The notes below the pieces were generated by a model that did not search any database, was not told where the DNA came from, and saw only the letters and a list, made by a program, of their open reading frames with translations. Of a stretch of DNA of 64,000 bases, positions 11,939 to 19,948 are shown in pieces (the stretch's first letter is position 1; the number at the start of each line of letters is the position of its first letter). Both the position numbers and the translations under genes were made by a program. The DNA is from CAVXZE01 sp963766175. Lineage in GTDB: Bacteria > Myxococcota_A > UBA9160 > UBA6930. The DNA lies in contig CAVXZE010000007.1 in NCBI GenBank assembly GCA_963766175.1, positions 301,367-365,366 of the forward strand, given 5' to 3'.

Positions 11939-12808
11939 TTGAGCTCAGAAGCCATCGAAACCGTCGTCGTCGACGGCCTCGCCCTCGCCCAGCAGCTCCG
12001 CAAGGAGATGTCCGAGGAGGTCGGGAAGCTGGTCGGATCCGGTCAGCGCCCGCCTTGCCTGGCCGTTGTCCTGGTGGGTGACGATCCCGCCAGTGCCTCC
12101 TACATCAAGGGAAAGCGGCGCGCCTGCAAGCGTGTGGGCATGGAATCGGTAGAGCACGACCTGCCGGCCGAGGCCACCCAGGAAGCGGTGATCTCCCTGG
12201 TTCAGCGCCTCAACCAGGACGAGAGGGTCGACGGCATCCTGGTTCAGCTCCCGCTACCCGACGCCGTGAACGCCAATGCCGTGGCGGCTGCCATCGACCC
12301 GAGCAAGGACGTGGACGGCGTCGGCCCCATCAGCGGGGGCCGGCTCCTGGCAGGCGAAGAGGGCCTCTTCCCCTGCACGCCGCTCGGCATCCTGGCGATC
12401 CTGGACCACTACGAGATCCCGCTCGAGGGAGCCAACGCGGTGGTGATCGGACGCAGCATGATCGTGGGCAAGCCGATCTCCCTGATGCTCCAGCAACGCC
12501 ACGCGACGGTAACCATGTGCCACTCGCGCACCCGCGACCTTTCCGGAACTTGCCGGGGGGCGGATCTGATCGTGGCCGCCACCGGGCGCCCGCGCATGGT
12601 GAAGGCCGACTGGATCCGGCCCGGCGCCGCGGTCATCGACGTCGGCGTGAGCTCGGTCGATGGCGAGCTGGTCGGGGACGTGGATCTCGAGAACGCCATC
12701 GGAGTGGCATCCCTGATCACGCCTCATCGACGCGGCGTTGGTCCGATGACGATCACGATGCTCCTCCACAATACGCTGATCGCCTACCGGAGCCGGATTT
12801 CGCGTTGA
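11939..12808 (+). CDS. folD: Bifunctional methylenetetrahydrofolate dehydrogenase/cyclohydrolase
   Basis: A 289-residue FolD, interconverting 5,10-methylene- and 10-formyl-tetrahydrofolate. Catalytic YIKGK (Tyr and Lys four apart), VDGILVQLPLPD, VIGRSMIVGKP in the nucleotide site and the late GAAVIDVGVS segment are present. The start is TTG 11939, with AGGAGG ten bases upstream at 11923-11928. A TATACT box at about 11871-11876 may be its -10 element. The stop overlaps the gcvT start as TTGA, linking one-carbon folate conversion to the glycine cleavage genes downstream. Confidence 0.96.
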   Translation: MSSEAIETVVVDGLALAQQLRKEMSEEVGKLVGSGQRPPCLAVVLVGDDPASASYIKGKRRACKRVGMESVEHDLPAEATQEAVISLVQRLNQDERVDGILVQLPLPDAVNANAVAAAIDPSKDVDGVGPISGGRLLAGEEGLFPCTPLGILAILDHYEIPLEGANAVVIGRSMIVGKPISLMLQQRHATVTMCHSRTRDLSGTCRGADLIVAATGRPRMVKADWIRPGAAVIDVGVSSVDGELVGDVDLENAIGVASLITPHRRGVGPMTITMLLHNTLIAYRSRISR

Positions 12809-13893
12809 GCGCACTGCGGCGCACACCCCTCTATCAGGCACATATCGAGCTCGGCGGCCGCATGGTCGAATTCGCCGGCTTCGAAATGCCCGTCCAATAT
12901 CGTTCTATCGTGGCGGAGCACACGGCGGTCCGAGAACGCGTGGGCCTCTTCGACGTCTCGCACATGGGCCAGATCCACTTTTGCGGCCCGGAAGCCGTCG
13001 CGACCGTCGAGAAGCTGGTCACCTGCCCGGTCGCCTCGCTGCGCCCCGGCCGGGTGCGCTACGGCTGCCTCTGCAACCAGGAAGGCGGCATCGTCGACGA
13101 CGTCACCGTCTATCGGATCGCGGCGGACCACCTCTTCCTGTGTGTGAACGCCGCCAACATCGAGAAGGACTACCGCTGGATCCTGCAACACGCCCCCGAT
13201 GCGGCTGGAGTAGAGAACCGCAGTGACGAGACGGCGCTCCTGGCGCTCCAGGGACCGGCCGCCGCGCCCCTGCTGGCCAGCCTGGCCGGCGAGGATCTGT
13301 CGGACTTGAAGAGGTTCCGGTTCCAGGAGGCGAGGATCGCCCGCCGCGAGGCCACGGTTTCCCGAACCGGCTACACCGGCTCCGACGGATTCGAGCTCTA
13401 CCTCGAGTCGGCAGCCGCCGAGCCGGTCTGGAAGGCGTTGCTCGAGGCCGGGCAGCCCTTCGGGATCACGGCGGCCGGCCTCGGCGCACGCGACACGCTG
13501 CGCCTGGAAGCCGCCCTGCCCCTCTACGGCCAGGAGCTGGACGAGACCACCTCGCCCCTGGAGGCCGGGCTCGATCGCTTCGTCAAGCTCGAAGAGGGCG
13601 GGTTCATCGGGTCCGATGCCATCGCCAGGCGCCTCGAGCGGGGACACCCTCGGCTGCTGGCCGGATTCATCCTGGAGCAGCGGGGCATCGCCCGCGCCGG
13701 CTACCCGATCGCCCTCGAGGGCGAAGAGGTGGGCCTCGTGACCTCCGGCGCGCCCTCCCCCACACTCGGAAAATCCATCGGCCTCGGCTACGTTCCGCCG
13801 ACGCTGGCGGCCGTCGAATCTAGATTCGACGTGATGGTTCGAGGCAAGACGATTCCAGCGAGAGTGGTAGAAACCCCGTTCGTCCGGGCATAG
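12805..13893 (+). CDS. gcvT: Glycine cleavage system aminomethyltransferase (T protein)
   Basis: A 362-residue T protein (E. coli 364), which transfers the aminomethyl group from lipoyl-H protein to tetrahydrofolate and releases ammonia. Motifs: TPLYQAHIELGGRMVEFAGF at the N-terminus, GLFDVSHMGQ, the RTGYTGSDGFELY motif, LGARDTLRLEAALPLYGQEL and a C-terminal LGYVP. The start is TTG 12805, overlapping the folD TGA. Upstream codons in this frame are folD shadow. gcvH follows after about 40 bases. Confidence 0.96.
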   Translation: MSALRRTPLYQAHIELGGRMVEFAGFEMPVQYRSIVAEHTAVRERVGLFDVSHMGQIHFCGPEAVATVEKLVTCPVASLRPGRVRYGCLCNQEGGIVDDVTVYRIAADHLFLCVNAANIEKDYRWILQHAPDAAGVENRSDETALLALQGPAAAPLLASLAGEDLSDLKRFRFQEARIARREATVSRTGYTGSDGFELYLESAAAEPVWKALLEAGQPFGITAAGLGARDTLRLEAALPLYGQELDETTSPLEAGLDRFVKLEEGGFIGSDAIARRLERGHPRLLAGFILEQRGIARAGYPIALEGEEVGLVTSGAPSPTLGKSIGLGYVPPTLAAVESRFDVMVRGKTIPARVVETPFVRA

Positions 13894-13933
13894 GAGCGCC
13901 CGGCGAACGCAGCATGAGATGATAGGAGCTGTG

Positions 13934-14332
13934 GTGGCCGACTACGACATCCCTGGGCATCTCCGCTATTCGGAAGAAGACGAATGGGCCCGCCTGGAAG
14001 ACAACCGGGTGACTACGGGCATCTCCGACTACGCCCAGCAACAGCTCGGAGACATCGTCTTCGTCGAGCTTCCCGAGGTGGGCAAAGTCCTGGACCTCGG
14101 AGAGCCCTTTGGCGTGATCGAGTCGGTGAAGGCCGTCTCGGATCTCTACGCTCCGGTGGCTGGCGAGGTGGTGGAGGTCAACGAAATCCTGGGCGAGCAG
14201 CCGGAGACAGTAAACGAAGACTGCTACGGCGAAGGCTGGATGATCGCGATCGAGGTCGAGGACAAGTCGGTTCTCGACACTTTGATGGATGCCGCCGCTT
14301 ACATCAAGCACGTAAACGACCGCTCCGAGTGA
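13934..14332 (+). CDS. gcvH: Glycine cleavage system H protein
   Basis: The lipoyl carrier of the glycine cleavage complex, 132 residues (typical 125-130). The lipoylation site is Lys66 in GVIESVKAVSDLYAPVAGEV. The start GTG 13934 has AGGAG five bases upstream and gives the family-like VADYDIPGHLRYSEEDEW. An in-frame ATG at 13919 would add five residues, but the AGGAG would then lie inside the gene. The stop overlaps gcvPA as GTGA. Confidence 0.95.
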   Translation: MADYDIPGHLRYSEEDEWARLEDNRVTTGISDYAQQQLGDIVFVELPEVGKVLDLGEPFGVIESVKAVSDLYAPVAGEVVEVNEILGEQPETVNEDCYGEGWMIAIEVEDKSVLDTLMDAAAYIKHVNDRSE

Positions 14333-15690
14333 GCGAGGCCAGTCCGCTGCGCTACATCCCGCACACCCGAGACGACGTGCGGCGCATGCTCGAAGTGATC
14401 GGCAGCCCGCGCGTCGAGGATCTCTTCACCGCGATACCCGAGGAGCTGCGGCTCGGGCGTCGGCTCGCCCTCCCCGAGGCCGTCAGTGAGCAGGAGGTGC
14501 TGGCAGAGCTCGAGCGGCTGGCGGCAGCCAATGCAAACTCAGGCAACCACGACTGCTTTCTGGGGGGTGGAACCTACGCGCACTTCATCCCCAGCGCTGT
14601 GGACGCACTGGTGTCACGGGCGGAGTTCTACTCGTCCTACACTCCCTACCAGCCCGAGATCAGCCAGGGGACCCTCCAGGCGATCTTCGAATGGCAGACG
14701 ATGATGTGCGGACTCACCGCCCTCGACGTCTCCAATGCATCGATGTATGACGGCGCCTCCGCCACCGCCGAGGCCGCTCTGATGGCCATGCGCATCACCC
14801 GGCGCAGCAAGGTGGCGGTGAGCGCAAGCCTGCACCCCCACTACCGGCAGGTCCTGGACACCCACCTCGCAGGCCTCCGCGCCGAGATCGTCACGATTCC
14901 CCGAGGCGAAGACGGACGCTCCGAGCCTGTCGCCGACTTCGTCGATGCCGAAACCGCCGCAGTGATCCTCCAGCAGCCCAACTTCTTCGGGGTCGTCGAG
15001 GAGCTCTCCGGAGCTGCCGACGCCGCCCACGCGAAAGGGGCGCTCCTGGTCGCGTCGGTGACCGAGGCGCTGTCGCTGGCGCTTCTGCGCCCACCGGGCG
15101 AGGCGGGTGCCGACATCGCCTGCGGGGAGGCGCAGAGCTTCGGTGTCCCGATGGCCTTCGGCGGGCCTCATCTCGGCTTCCTCGCCACCCGCGCCAAGCT
15201 GGTCCGGCAGCTGCCGGGACGCCTGGTCGGCGAGACCGTCGACACCCGGGGAAAGCGGGGCTTCGTACTGACCCTCTCGACCCGCGAGCAGCACATCCGC
15301 CGCGAGCGGGCGACCTCGAATATCTGCACCAACGAGGGTCTCTGCCTGTTGATGGCGACGATCTACCTCGCCCTTCTGGGCCCGGTGGGACTGCGAAAGC
15401 TCGCCGAGATGAACCTCGCCAAGGCAGAATACGCCAAGGCGAGGATCCGGGAGACCCCGGGCCTGGAGCTGGCATTCTCCGCGCCCACCTTCAACGAGTT
15501 CGCAGTGCGTCTCGCCGCCCCTGCCGGGGAGGCGCTGGCTCGAGCGCAACGCGCCGGGATCATCGGGGGGCTCGATCTCGGCGTACACGCTCCCGAGCTG
15601 GGCTCGGCCCTGCTGATCTGCACCACCGAGCTCCACCGCAGGGAGTCCATCGACCGGCTCATCGGGAGCCTCGCAGGGAGCGGATCATGA
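14329..15690 (+). CDS. gcvPA: Glycine dehydrogenase (decarboxylating) subunit 1
   Basis: A 453-residue alpha subunit of the two-subunit P protein found in many bacteria and archaea instead of the single long GcvP. With subunit 2 it decarboxylates glycine and loads aminomethyl onto H protein. It begins with the characteristic YIPHTRDDVRRML. Other segments are FLGGGTYAHFIPSAVDAL, YTPYQPEISQGTLQAIFEWQ, MYDGASATAEAALMA and LSTREQHIRRERATSNICTN. The GTG start overlaps the gcvH stop, and the stop overlaps gcvPB by four bases. Confidence 0.96.
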   Translation: MSEASPLRYIPHTRDDVRRMLEVIGSPRVEDLFTAIPEELRLGRRLALPEAVSEQEVLAELERLAAANANSGNHDCFLGGGTYAHFIPSAVDALVSRAEFYSSYTPYQPEISQGTLQAIFEWQTMMCGLTALDVSNASMYDGASATAEAALMAMRITRRSKVAVSASLHPHYRQVLDTHLAGLRAEIVTIPRGEDGRSEPVADFVDAETAAVILQQPNFFGVVEELSGAADAAHAKGALLVASVTEALSLALLRPPGEAGADIACGEAQSFGVPMAFGGPHLGFLATRAKLVRQLPGRLVGETVDTRGKRGFVLTLSTREQHIRRERATSNICTNEGLCLLMATIYLALLGPVGLRKLAEMNLAKAEYAKARIRETPGLELAFSAPTFNEFAVRLAAPAGEALARAQRAGIIGGLDLGVHAPELGSALLICTTELHRRESIDRLIGSLAGSGS

Positions 15691-17213
15691 GCGGATCCGA
15701 TCACCCGCCGGGCGACGCCAGCCAGGCCCCGAGCCTCGGCTACGCCTACGAGGAGCCCCTCCTGTTCGAGCGAGGCGCCCCCGGACGAGGTGGCTACTCG
15801 CTTCCGGAACTCGACGTTCCCGAGGTCGACCCGCGGGCGGTCCTGCCCAGCGACGCGATCCGCGACGACATTCCGGGTCTACCCGAGCTCTCCGAGAACG
15901 AGGTGGTGCGACACTTCACCCGTCTCTCGACCTGGAACGCGGCCGTCGATCTCGCCCCCTACCCCCTCGGCTCCTGCACGATGAAGTACAACCCGAAGCT
16001 CAACGAGAAGGTCGCCCGACTGCCCGGCTTCAGCGCGGCCCACCCTCTCCAGCCCGACGCCCTCTGCCAAGGTCTCCTGGAGCTCTTCCATCGCCTCGAG
16101 ACTCAGCTCGCCGAGATCAGCGGAATGGATCGCGTCACGCTCCAGCCCGCCGCGGGAGCCCAGGGCGAACTCACCGGGATCATGATGATCCGCGCCTGCC
16201 ACGAGCGTCGAGGCGAGAAGCGCCGCAAGGTCCTGGTGCCCGATTCCGCCCATGGGACGAACCCGGCGAGTGCGGCGCTCAACGGCTACGACGTCATCGC
16301 CGTCCCGTCCGGAGACGACGGCATCCTTCACCCGGAGGCCGTCGAAGCTGCCATGACCGAAGAAGTGGCGGCTCTGATGATCACGAATCCCAACACCCTC
16401 GGGCTCTTCGAGGAGCACATCACGCAGATCGCAGAGATCGTCCATTCGAAAGGTGGCCTGGTCTACGGCGACGGCGCCAATCTCAATGCCCTTCTCGGCG
16501 TGGTCCGACCCGGCGACATCGGCATCGATGTGATGCACTTCAACCTCCACAAGACCTTCTCGACTCCCCACGGCGGCGGCGGTCCAGGGGCCGGCCCGGT
16601 CGGGGTCAAGGAAGTGCTGGCACCCTACCTCCCCGTGCCCGTGGTTCGAGAGCTCGCCGGGGGCAAAGGCTTCGAGCTGAGTGACGATCTGCCCGACACG
16701 ATCGGGCGTCTCCACGCGAATTTCGGCAACGTGGGCGTCATGGTCCGAGCCTTCGCCTACATTCTCTCACTCGGCAGCGAGGGCTTGCGGCGCTGCGCCG
16801 AGATGGCGGTGCTGAACGCCAACTACCTGCTGGCGAGACTCCGAGACACCTACCACGTACCCTACGACCGCCAGGTCATGCACGAGTGCGTCGTCTCGGA
16901 TCGAAACCTGCGCGATTCCGGGGTCACGACCCTGGATGTCGCGAAACGCCTGATCGACTACGGCTTTCACCCGCCGACCATCTACTTCCCGCTGATCGTC
17001 CAGGGGGCGCTGATGATCGAGCCGACGGAGAGCGAGAGCCTCGAAGAGCTCGAGCGCCTGCTGGAAGCGCTCCTGGCAATCGACCGAGAGGCGCGTGAGA
17101 ACCCCGACCTGGTCCGCCACGCGCCCCATCGGACCCGCCACGGTCGTCTCGACGAGACGCGGGCGGCGCGCAAGCCGGTCTTGCGATGGCAACCCGAGCT
17201 TCCCTCCGACTAG
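15687..17213 (+). CDS. gcvPB: Glycine dehydrogenase (decarboxylating) subunit 2
   Basis: A 508-residue beta subunit of the two-part P protein. It carries the PLP lysine, Lys289 in HFNLHKTFSTPHGGGGPG. Other family blocks are PYPLGSCTMKYNPKLNEK, LQPAAGAQGELTGIMMI, DSAHGTNPASAALNGY and FHPPTIYFPLIV. It starts on the ATGA overlap with gcvPA. This completes folD-gcvT-gcvH-gcvPA-gcvPB in one operon. The lipoamide dehydrogenase (L protein) is not in the window. Confidence 0.96.
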   Translation: MSGSDHPPGDASQAPSLGYAYEEPLLFERGAPGRGGYSLPELDVPEVDPRAVLPSDAIRDDIPGLPELSENEVVRHFTRLSTWNAAVDLAPYPLGSCTMKYNPKLNEKVARLPGFSAAHPLQPDALCQGLLELFHRLETQLAEISGMDRVTLQPAAGAQGELTGIMMIRACHERRGEKRRKVLVPDSAHGTNPASAALNGYDVIAVPSGDDGILHPEAVEAAMTEEVAALMITNPNTLGLFEEHITQIAEIVHSKGGLVYGDGANLNALLGVVRPGDIGIDVMHFNLHKTFSTPHGGGGPGAGPVGVKEVLAPYLPVPVVRELAGGKGFELSDDLPDTIGRLHANFGNVGVMVRAFAYILSLGSEGLRRCAEMAVLNANYLLARLRDTYHVPYDRQVMHECVVSDRNLRDSGVTTLDVAKRLIDYGFHPPTIYFPLIVQGALMIEPTESESLEELERLLEALLAIDREARENPDLVRHAPHRTRHGRLDETRAARKPVLRWQPELPSD

Positions 17214-18781
17214 GGCTGGCAGTCCTGCTGGGGGCGCTTTCCTGCGTCCAGAACGACGGCTCCCGCCTGAACCCGATCGAGGCCTACACCAAGGTCTCCG
17301 TCGAGCAGGAGCGTGAGATCGGCGCGGCCTTCGACAGCCAGATCCAGGAGCACATCCGCCTCATCGACGATCCGGTGGTGCTCGAATTCGTGAATGACCT
17401 CGGTCGATCCATCGTCCGTACGATCGAGCCCCAGCCCTTCATCTACCACTTTCGCGTCATCGTCGATCCGTCCCTCAACGCCTTCGCGGTGCCCGGAGGC
17501 TACATCTACCTCCATAGCGGCACGATCCTCCAGTCCGGCTCCCTCGACGAGCTGGCGGGGGTGGTGGCCCACGAGATCGGCCACGTGAAGGGCCACCACT
17601 ACGCGCGGATGCGGGAGAAGGCCGCGATTCCGGACCTCCTCGCGAAGCTCGCCGGCATCGCTGGCGCAGCGGCGACCGGAGAGCCGGGACTGCTGATTGC
17701 CACGGAGGGGCTCAACGTGGCCCTCCAGCTCCGGTTCTCTCGCGAGTTCGAGACCGAGGCCGACGAGATCGGCTCCAACTTCATGGCGCGAGCCGGCTAC
17801 CACCCCGAAGGAATGGCCCGCTTCTTCGAGCGCATCGTGGTCTCCAGCCACGACATCCGCTTCCAGCCTCCCCCCTACCTCTTCAGTCATCCGGACGTCG
17901 AAGACCGCATCGACAGTGTGGAGAGCGGTCTCGAAACGATCACAGTGACTGGAGAGGTCTCCCCTGAAGCGCACTGGGCATTCAGGGACTCCCAGGCGCG
18001 CCTGGCACGGCTGCTGGACACGGGCACCACCACCTTGCTTCCCTCCCTGCCAGACCCGGACCGCTCCAAGACCAGTCTCCTGATCGCCGAGGCGAAACTG
18101 GCGGGCGGCGACGGAGACATCGAGGGAAGTCTGGCGCTGCTCGAAGAGGCCGAGCGACTCGACCCCTACGATCCCATGGTCTCCTTCGTGCGCGCCGAGC
18201 TCCTGGAGGAGAATGGGCGAACCCTGGAAGCCATCGGCGCCTACCGCCGCGCCCTGGCAATCGATCCTTCCGTTGCCCTGGTCTACTACAAGCTCGGGAT
18301 GGCCTACCTCTCCCTGGAGGATCGCTACAAGGCCACCTTCTTCCTCGAGCAGGCGATTCACCGCTTCAATCAAGAGGGGCCGCTGAGCAGCCGCGCCCGA
18401 CGAGAGCTCGAGCGGCTCACCTTCCCCCCCATCGAGTCCGCGGGAATTTCCGACGGAATCGAGGTCGGCGATGGCCCGCGCTTCGGCACCGCGCGGGAGG
18501 AGTTCCGAAGTGGCGACCCCCAGGTCGTCTGGTGGGGTCGAATCGCCGAACGCTACCTCATGCTCCGCAGCCGGATTCAGGTGCGCTTCACCGATCCGAG
18601 TGGCGCGGTCGTGCAGGAGCAAGCCGCCGAGAAGGCGCGAAAGCCCTACGTCCGCTCCGCCCTGGAACTCGAAGGCGAGATCGCGGCGAGATACGGCATC
18701 TGGCGCGTCGAGGCTCTGCTCGACGACCGGCTCATCGACGAGCGCACCTTCCGCCTGACTCCAGCGCCCCGGGTGGAGTAA
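17186..18781 (+). CDS. M48-family periplasmic metalloprotease with TPRs
   Basis: A 531-residue exported protease resembling BepA/YfgC. A hydrophobic N-terminal segment (LRLGLAVLLGALSC) could be a signal peptide. The Cys could be lipidated, although the lipobox is imperfect (Ala at -3). The catalytic HEIGH is at 129-133 and the third ligand is expected in FSREFETEADEIGSNF. Residues about 300-420 form TPR-like helices (ALLEEAERLDPYDPMVSFVR, AIGAYRRALAIDPSVALVYY), followed by a C-terminal beta-rich domain. The family degrades or chaperones misfolded outer-membrane proteins. The start overlaps the gcvPB end by 28 bases in another frame. Confidence 0.9.
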   Translation: MATRASLRLGLAVLLGALSCVQNDGSRLNPIEAYTKVSVEQEREIGAAFDSQIQEHIRLIDDPVVLEFVNDLGRSIVRTIEPQPFIYHFRVIVDPSLNAFAVPGGYIYLHSGTILQSGSLDELAGVVAHEIGHVKGHHYARMREKAAIPDLLAKLAGIAGAAATGEPGLLIATEGLNVALQLRFSREFETEADEIGSNFMARAGYHPEGMARFFERIVVSSHDIRFQPPPYLFSHPDVEDRIDSVESGLETITVTGEVSPEAHWAFRDSQARLARLLDTGTTTLLPSLPDPDRSKTSLLIAEAKLAGGDGDIEGSLALLEEAERLDPYDPMVSFVRAELLEENGRTLEAIGAYRRALAIDPSVALVYYKLGMAYLSLEDRYKATFFLEQAIHRFNQEGPLSSRARRELERLTFPPIESAGISDGIEVGDGPRFGTAREEFRSGDPQVVWWGRIAERYLMLRSRIQVRFTDPSGAVVQEQAAEKARKPYVRSALELEGEIAARYGIWRVEALLDDRLIDERTFRLTPAPRVE

Positions 18782-18811
18782 CCCGCGTCCCACCCGCTCG
18801 CCTCTGCGCGT

Positions 18812-19693
18812 CTACTCGGCCAGGTGCTGGCGTGCGACATCCGCCCAGCTCCCCTCCGGCACGAGCTGGAGATAGCGGCGCCAGTGCTCCTTCGCCTTGC
18901 GCCGGAGCTCGAACTTCTCGTACAGAAGTGCCAGGTTGAGCTGGGCGTCCGGGAACAGGGGATCCGCCCGGATCACGATCTTGTAGCGATGCAGCGCCGC
19001 TTCCTGCTGGCCCGCTTCCTCGAGCAGGTTCCCCAGGTTGAAATTCGCCTCCACATGCTCCGGATCGTGTCTCAACGCCTCTTCGTAGCAGGCGCGAGCC
19101 CGATCTCGCTCCCCGCGGCTGTAGTGAACCGTCCCCAGGTTGCAGTGAGCGTCCGCAAACTGCGGGTCCGCCTGCAGGGCACTCCGGTAGGCGTGAATCG
19201 CCTTCTCCAGAGTCTGGGGGCTCGAATCCAGCTGGCAACCTCGCTCGAACCACTCCAGCGCGGTCTCGAAATCGGCCTCCTGCGGCGCCACCCCGCGCGT
19301 GGGTAGCGGAAGCAACGCCACATCGTCTTCACTGGGCGGAGCGAGCTCGAAGTCGAGCACGAGCTGACCGTCCGGCTCCAGGAGCGCGCCTTCGTGGCGC
19401 ACCACCACCCGATTGGAGCCCTCGAGCCAGACCCGAAGACCACCCAACGGTTGGTCGAGCTCCGGGATTCGCTCTCGAATCCGATCGACGCTCCGGCGAA
19501 TCCGGCGCAGCGGGATCCCACCGTCGAGCAGGGCGAGGATGGTTCTGATGCAGACCAGATCCCTGAAACCAAACGCGGGTTGGTCGTTCGCAAGAGCGGA
19601 CCTGCTCACAAGCTCGGTTCGCTCCCAGTAACGAAGACGAGCCGGGGAGATCTGGAGAATCTTCGCGGAATCGGCCAGCGTGTACGTCGTCAC
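18812..19693 (-). CDS. MerR-type HTH protein with TPR repeats
   Basis: A 293-residue protein. Residues 3-70 are a MerR-like winged helix (YTLADSAKILQISPARLRYW, then GFRDLVCIRTILALLDGGIP). A beta-rich linker follows, and residues about 160-290 are three or four TPRs (FADAHCNLGTVHYSRGERDR, HVEANFNLGNLLEEAGQQEA, PDAQLNLALLYEKFELRRKA). The start is GTG 19693. It is divergent from tRNA-Sec, 60 bases away, so it may share or control that promoter region, but nothing in the sequence proves this. It converges with the M48 protease gene. The TPRs suggest control by a protein partner. Confidence 0.88.
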   Translation of the reverse strand: MTTYTLADSAKILQISPARLRYWERTELVSRSALANDQPAFGFRDLVCIRTILALLDGGIPLRRIRRSVDRIRERIPELDQPLGGLRVWLEGSNRVVVRHEGALLEPDGQLVLDFELAPPSEDDVALLPLPTRGVAPQEADFETALEWFERGCQLDSSPQTLEKAIHAYRSALQADPQFADAHCNLGTVHYSRGERDRARACYEEALRHDPEHVEANFNLGNLLEEAGQQEAALHRYKIVIRADPLFPDAQLNLALLYEKFELRRKAKEHWRRYLQLVPEGSWADVARQHLAE

Positions 19694-19753
19694 CGCGAGC
19701 GCATCTTAGCCGCCCTGCACCGCTTGCGAGGATTTTTTTTGTAGACTTGGGTC

Positions 19754-19852
19754 GGAAGCGTTTCGAGGGCTGGTGCCTCGCCCGGACTTCAAATCCGGTG
19801 GAAACCGTGGCGACACGGTTTCGGCGGGTTCGATTCCCGTCCGCTTCCGCCA
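19754..19852 (+). tRNA. selC: tRNA-Sec (anticodon UCA), selenocysteine tRNA
   Basis: A 99-nt tRNA with encoded CCA. The acceptor arm is GGAAGCGT against CCGCTTCC: seven pairs plus a terminal U-C mismatch where bacterial tRNA-Sec normally has an eighth pair. The discriminator is G. The anticodon stem-loop CCGGA-CTTCAAA-TCCGG gives UCA, which reads UGA. The long variable arm is a perfect nine-pair stem (GAAACCGTG/CACGGTTTC) closed by a GCGA tetraloop. The T arm contains GGGTTCGATTCCC. The first bases GGAAG, the CTTCAAA loop and the discriminator G match E. coli selC. The organism therefore probably decodes UGA as selenocysteine. selA, selB and selD are not in the window. Confidence 0.95.
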
Positions 19853-19888
19853 CCTCCGACCTGCAATCGCCCGGCAAGAGGAGGTTCC

Positions 19889-19948
19889 ATGAGCGAGAAC
19901 CTTGCTCGTCGCCGCGTCGCCAAGCAGAGCCACCCGCCGCGTAGCTAA
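19889..19948 (+). CDS. Very short ORF downstream of tRNA-Sec
   Basis: ATG at 19889 follows GAGGAGG (19880-19886 region) at ideal spacing and encodes 19 residues, MSENLARRRVAKQSHPPRS, with TAA at 19946-19948 touching the end of the opposing EAL gene. The basic composition and strong ribosome site are the only evidence. It might be a real small protein or chance. Confidence 0.25.
   Translation: MSENLARRRVAKQSHPPRS

Noticed and set aside
12790..12830. Glycine riboswitch before gcvT
   Set aside because: gcvT overlaps folD, leaving no leader in which a riboswitch could lie.
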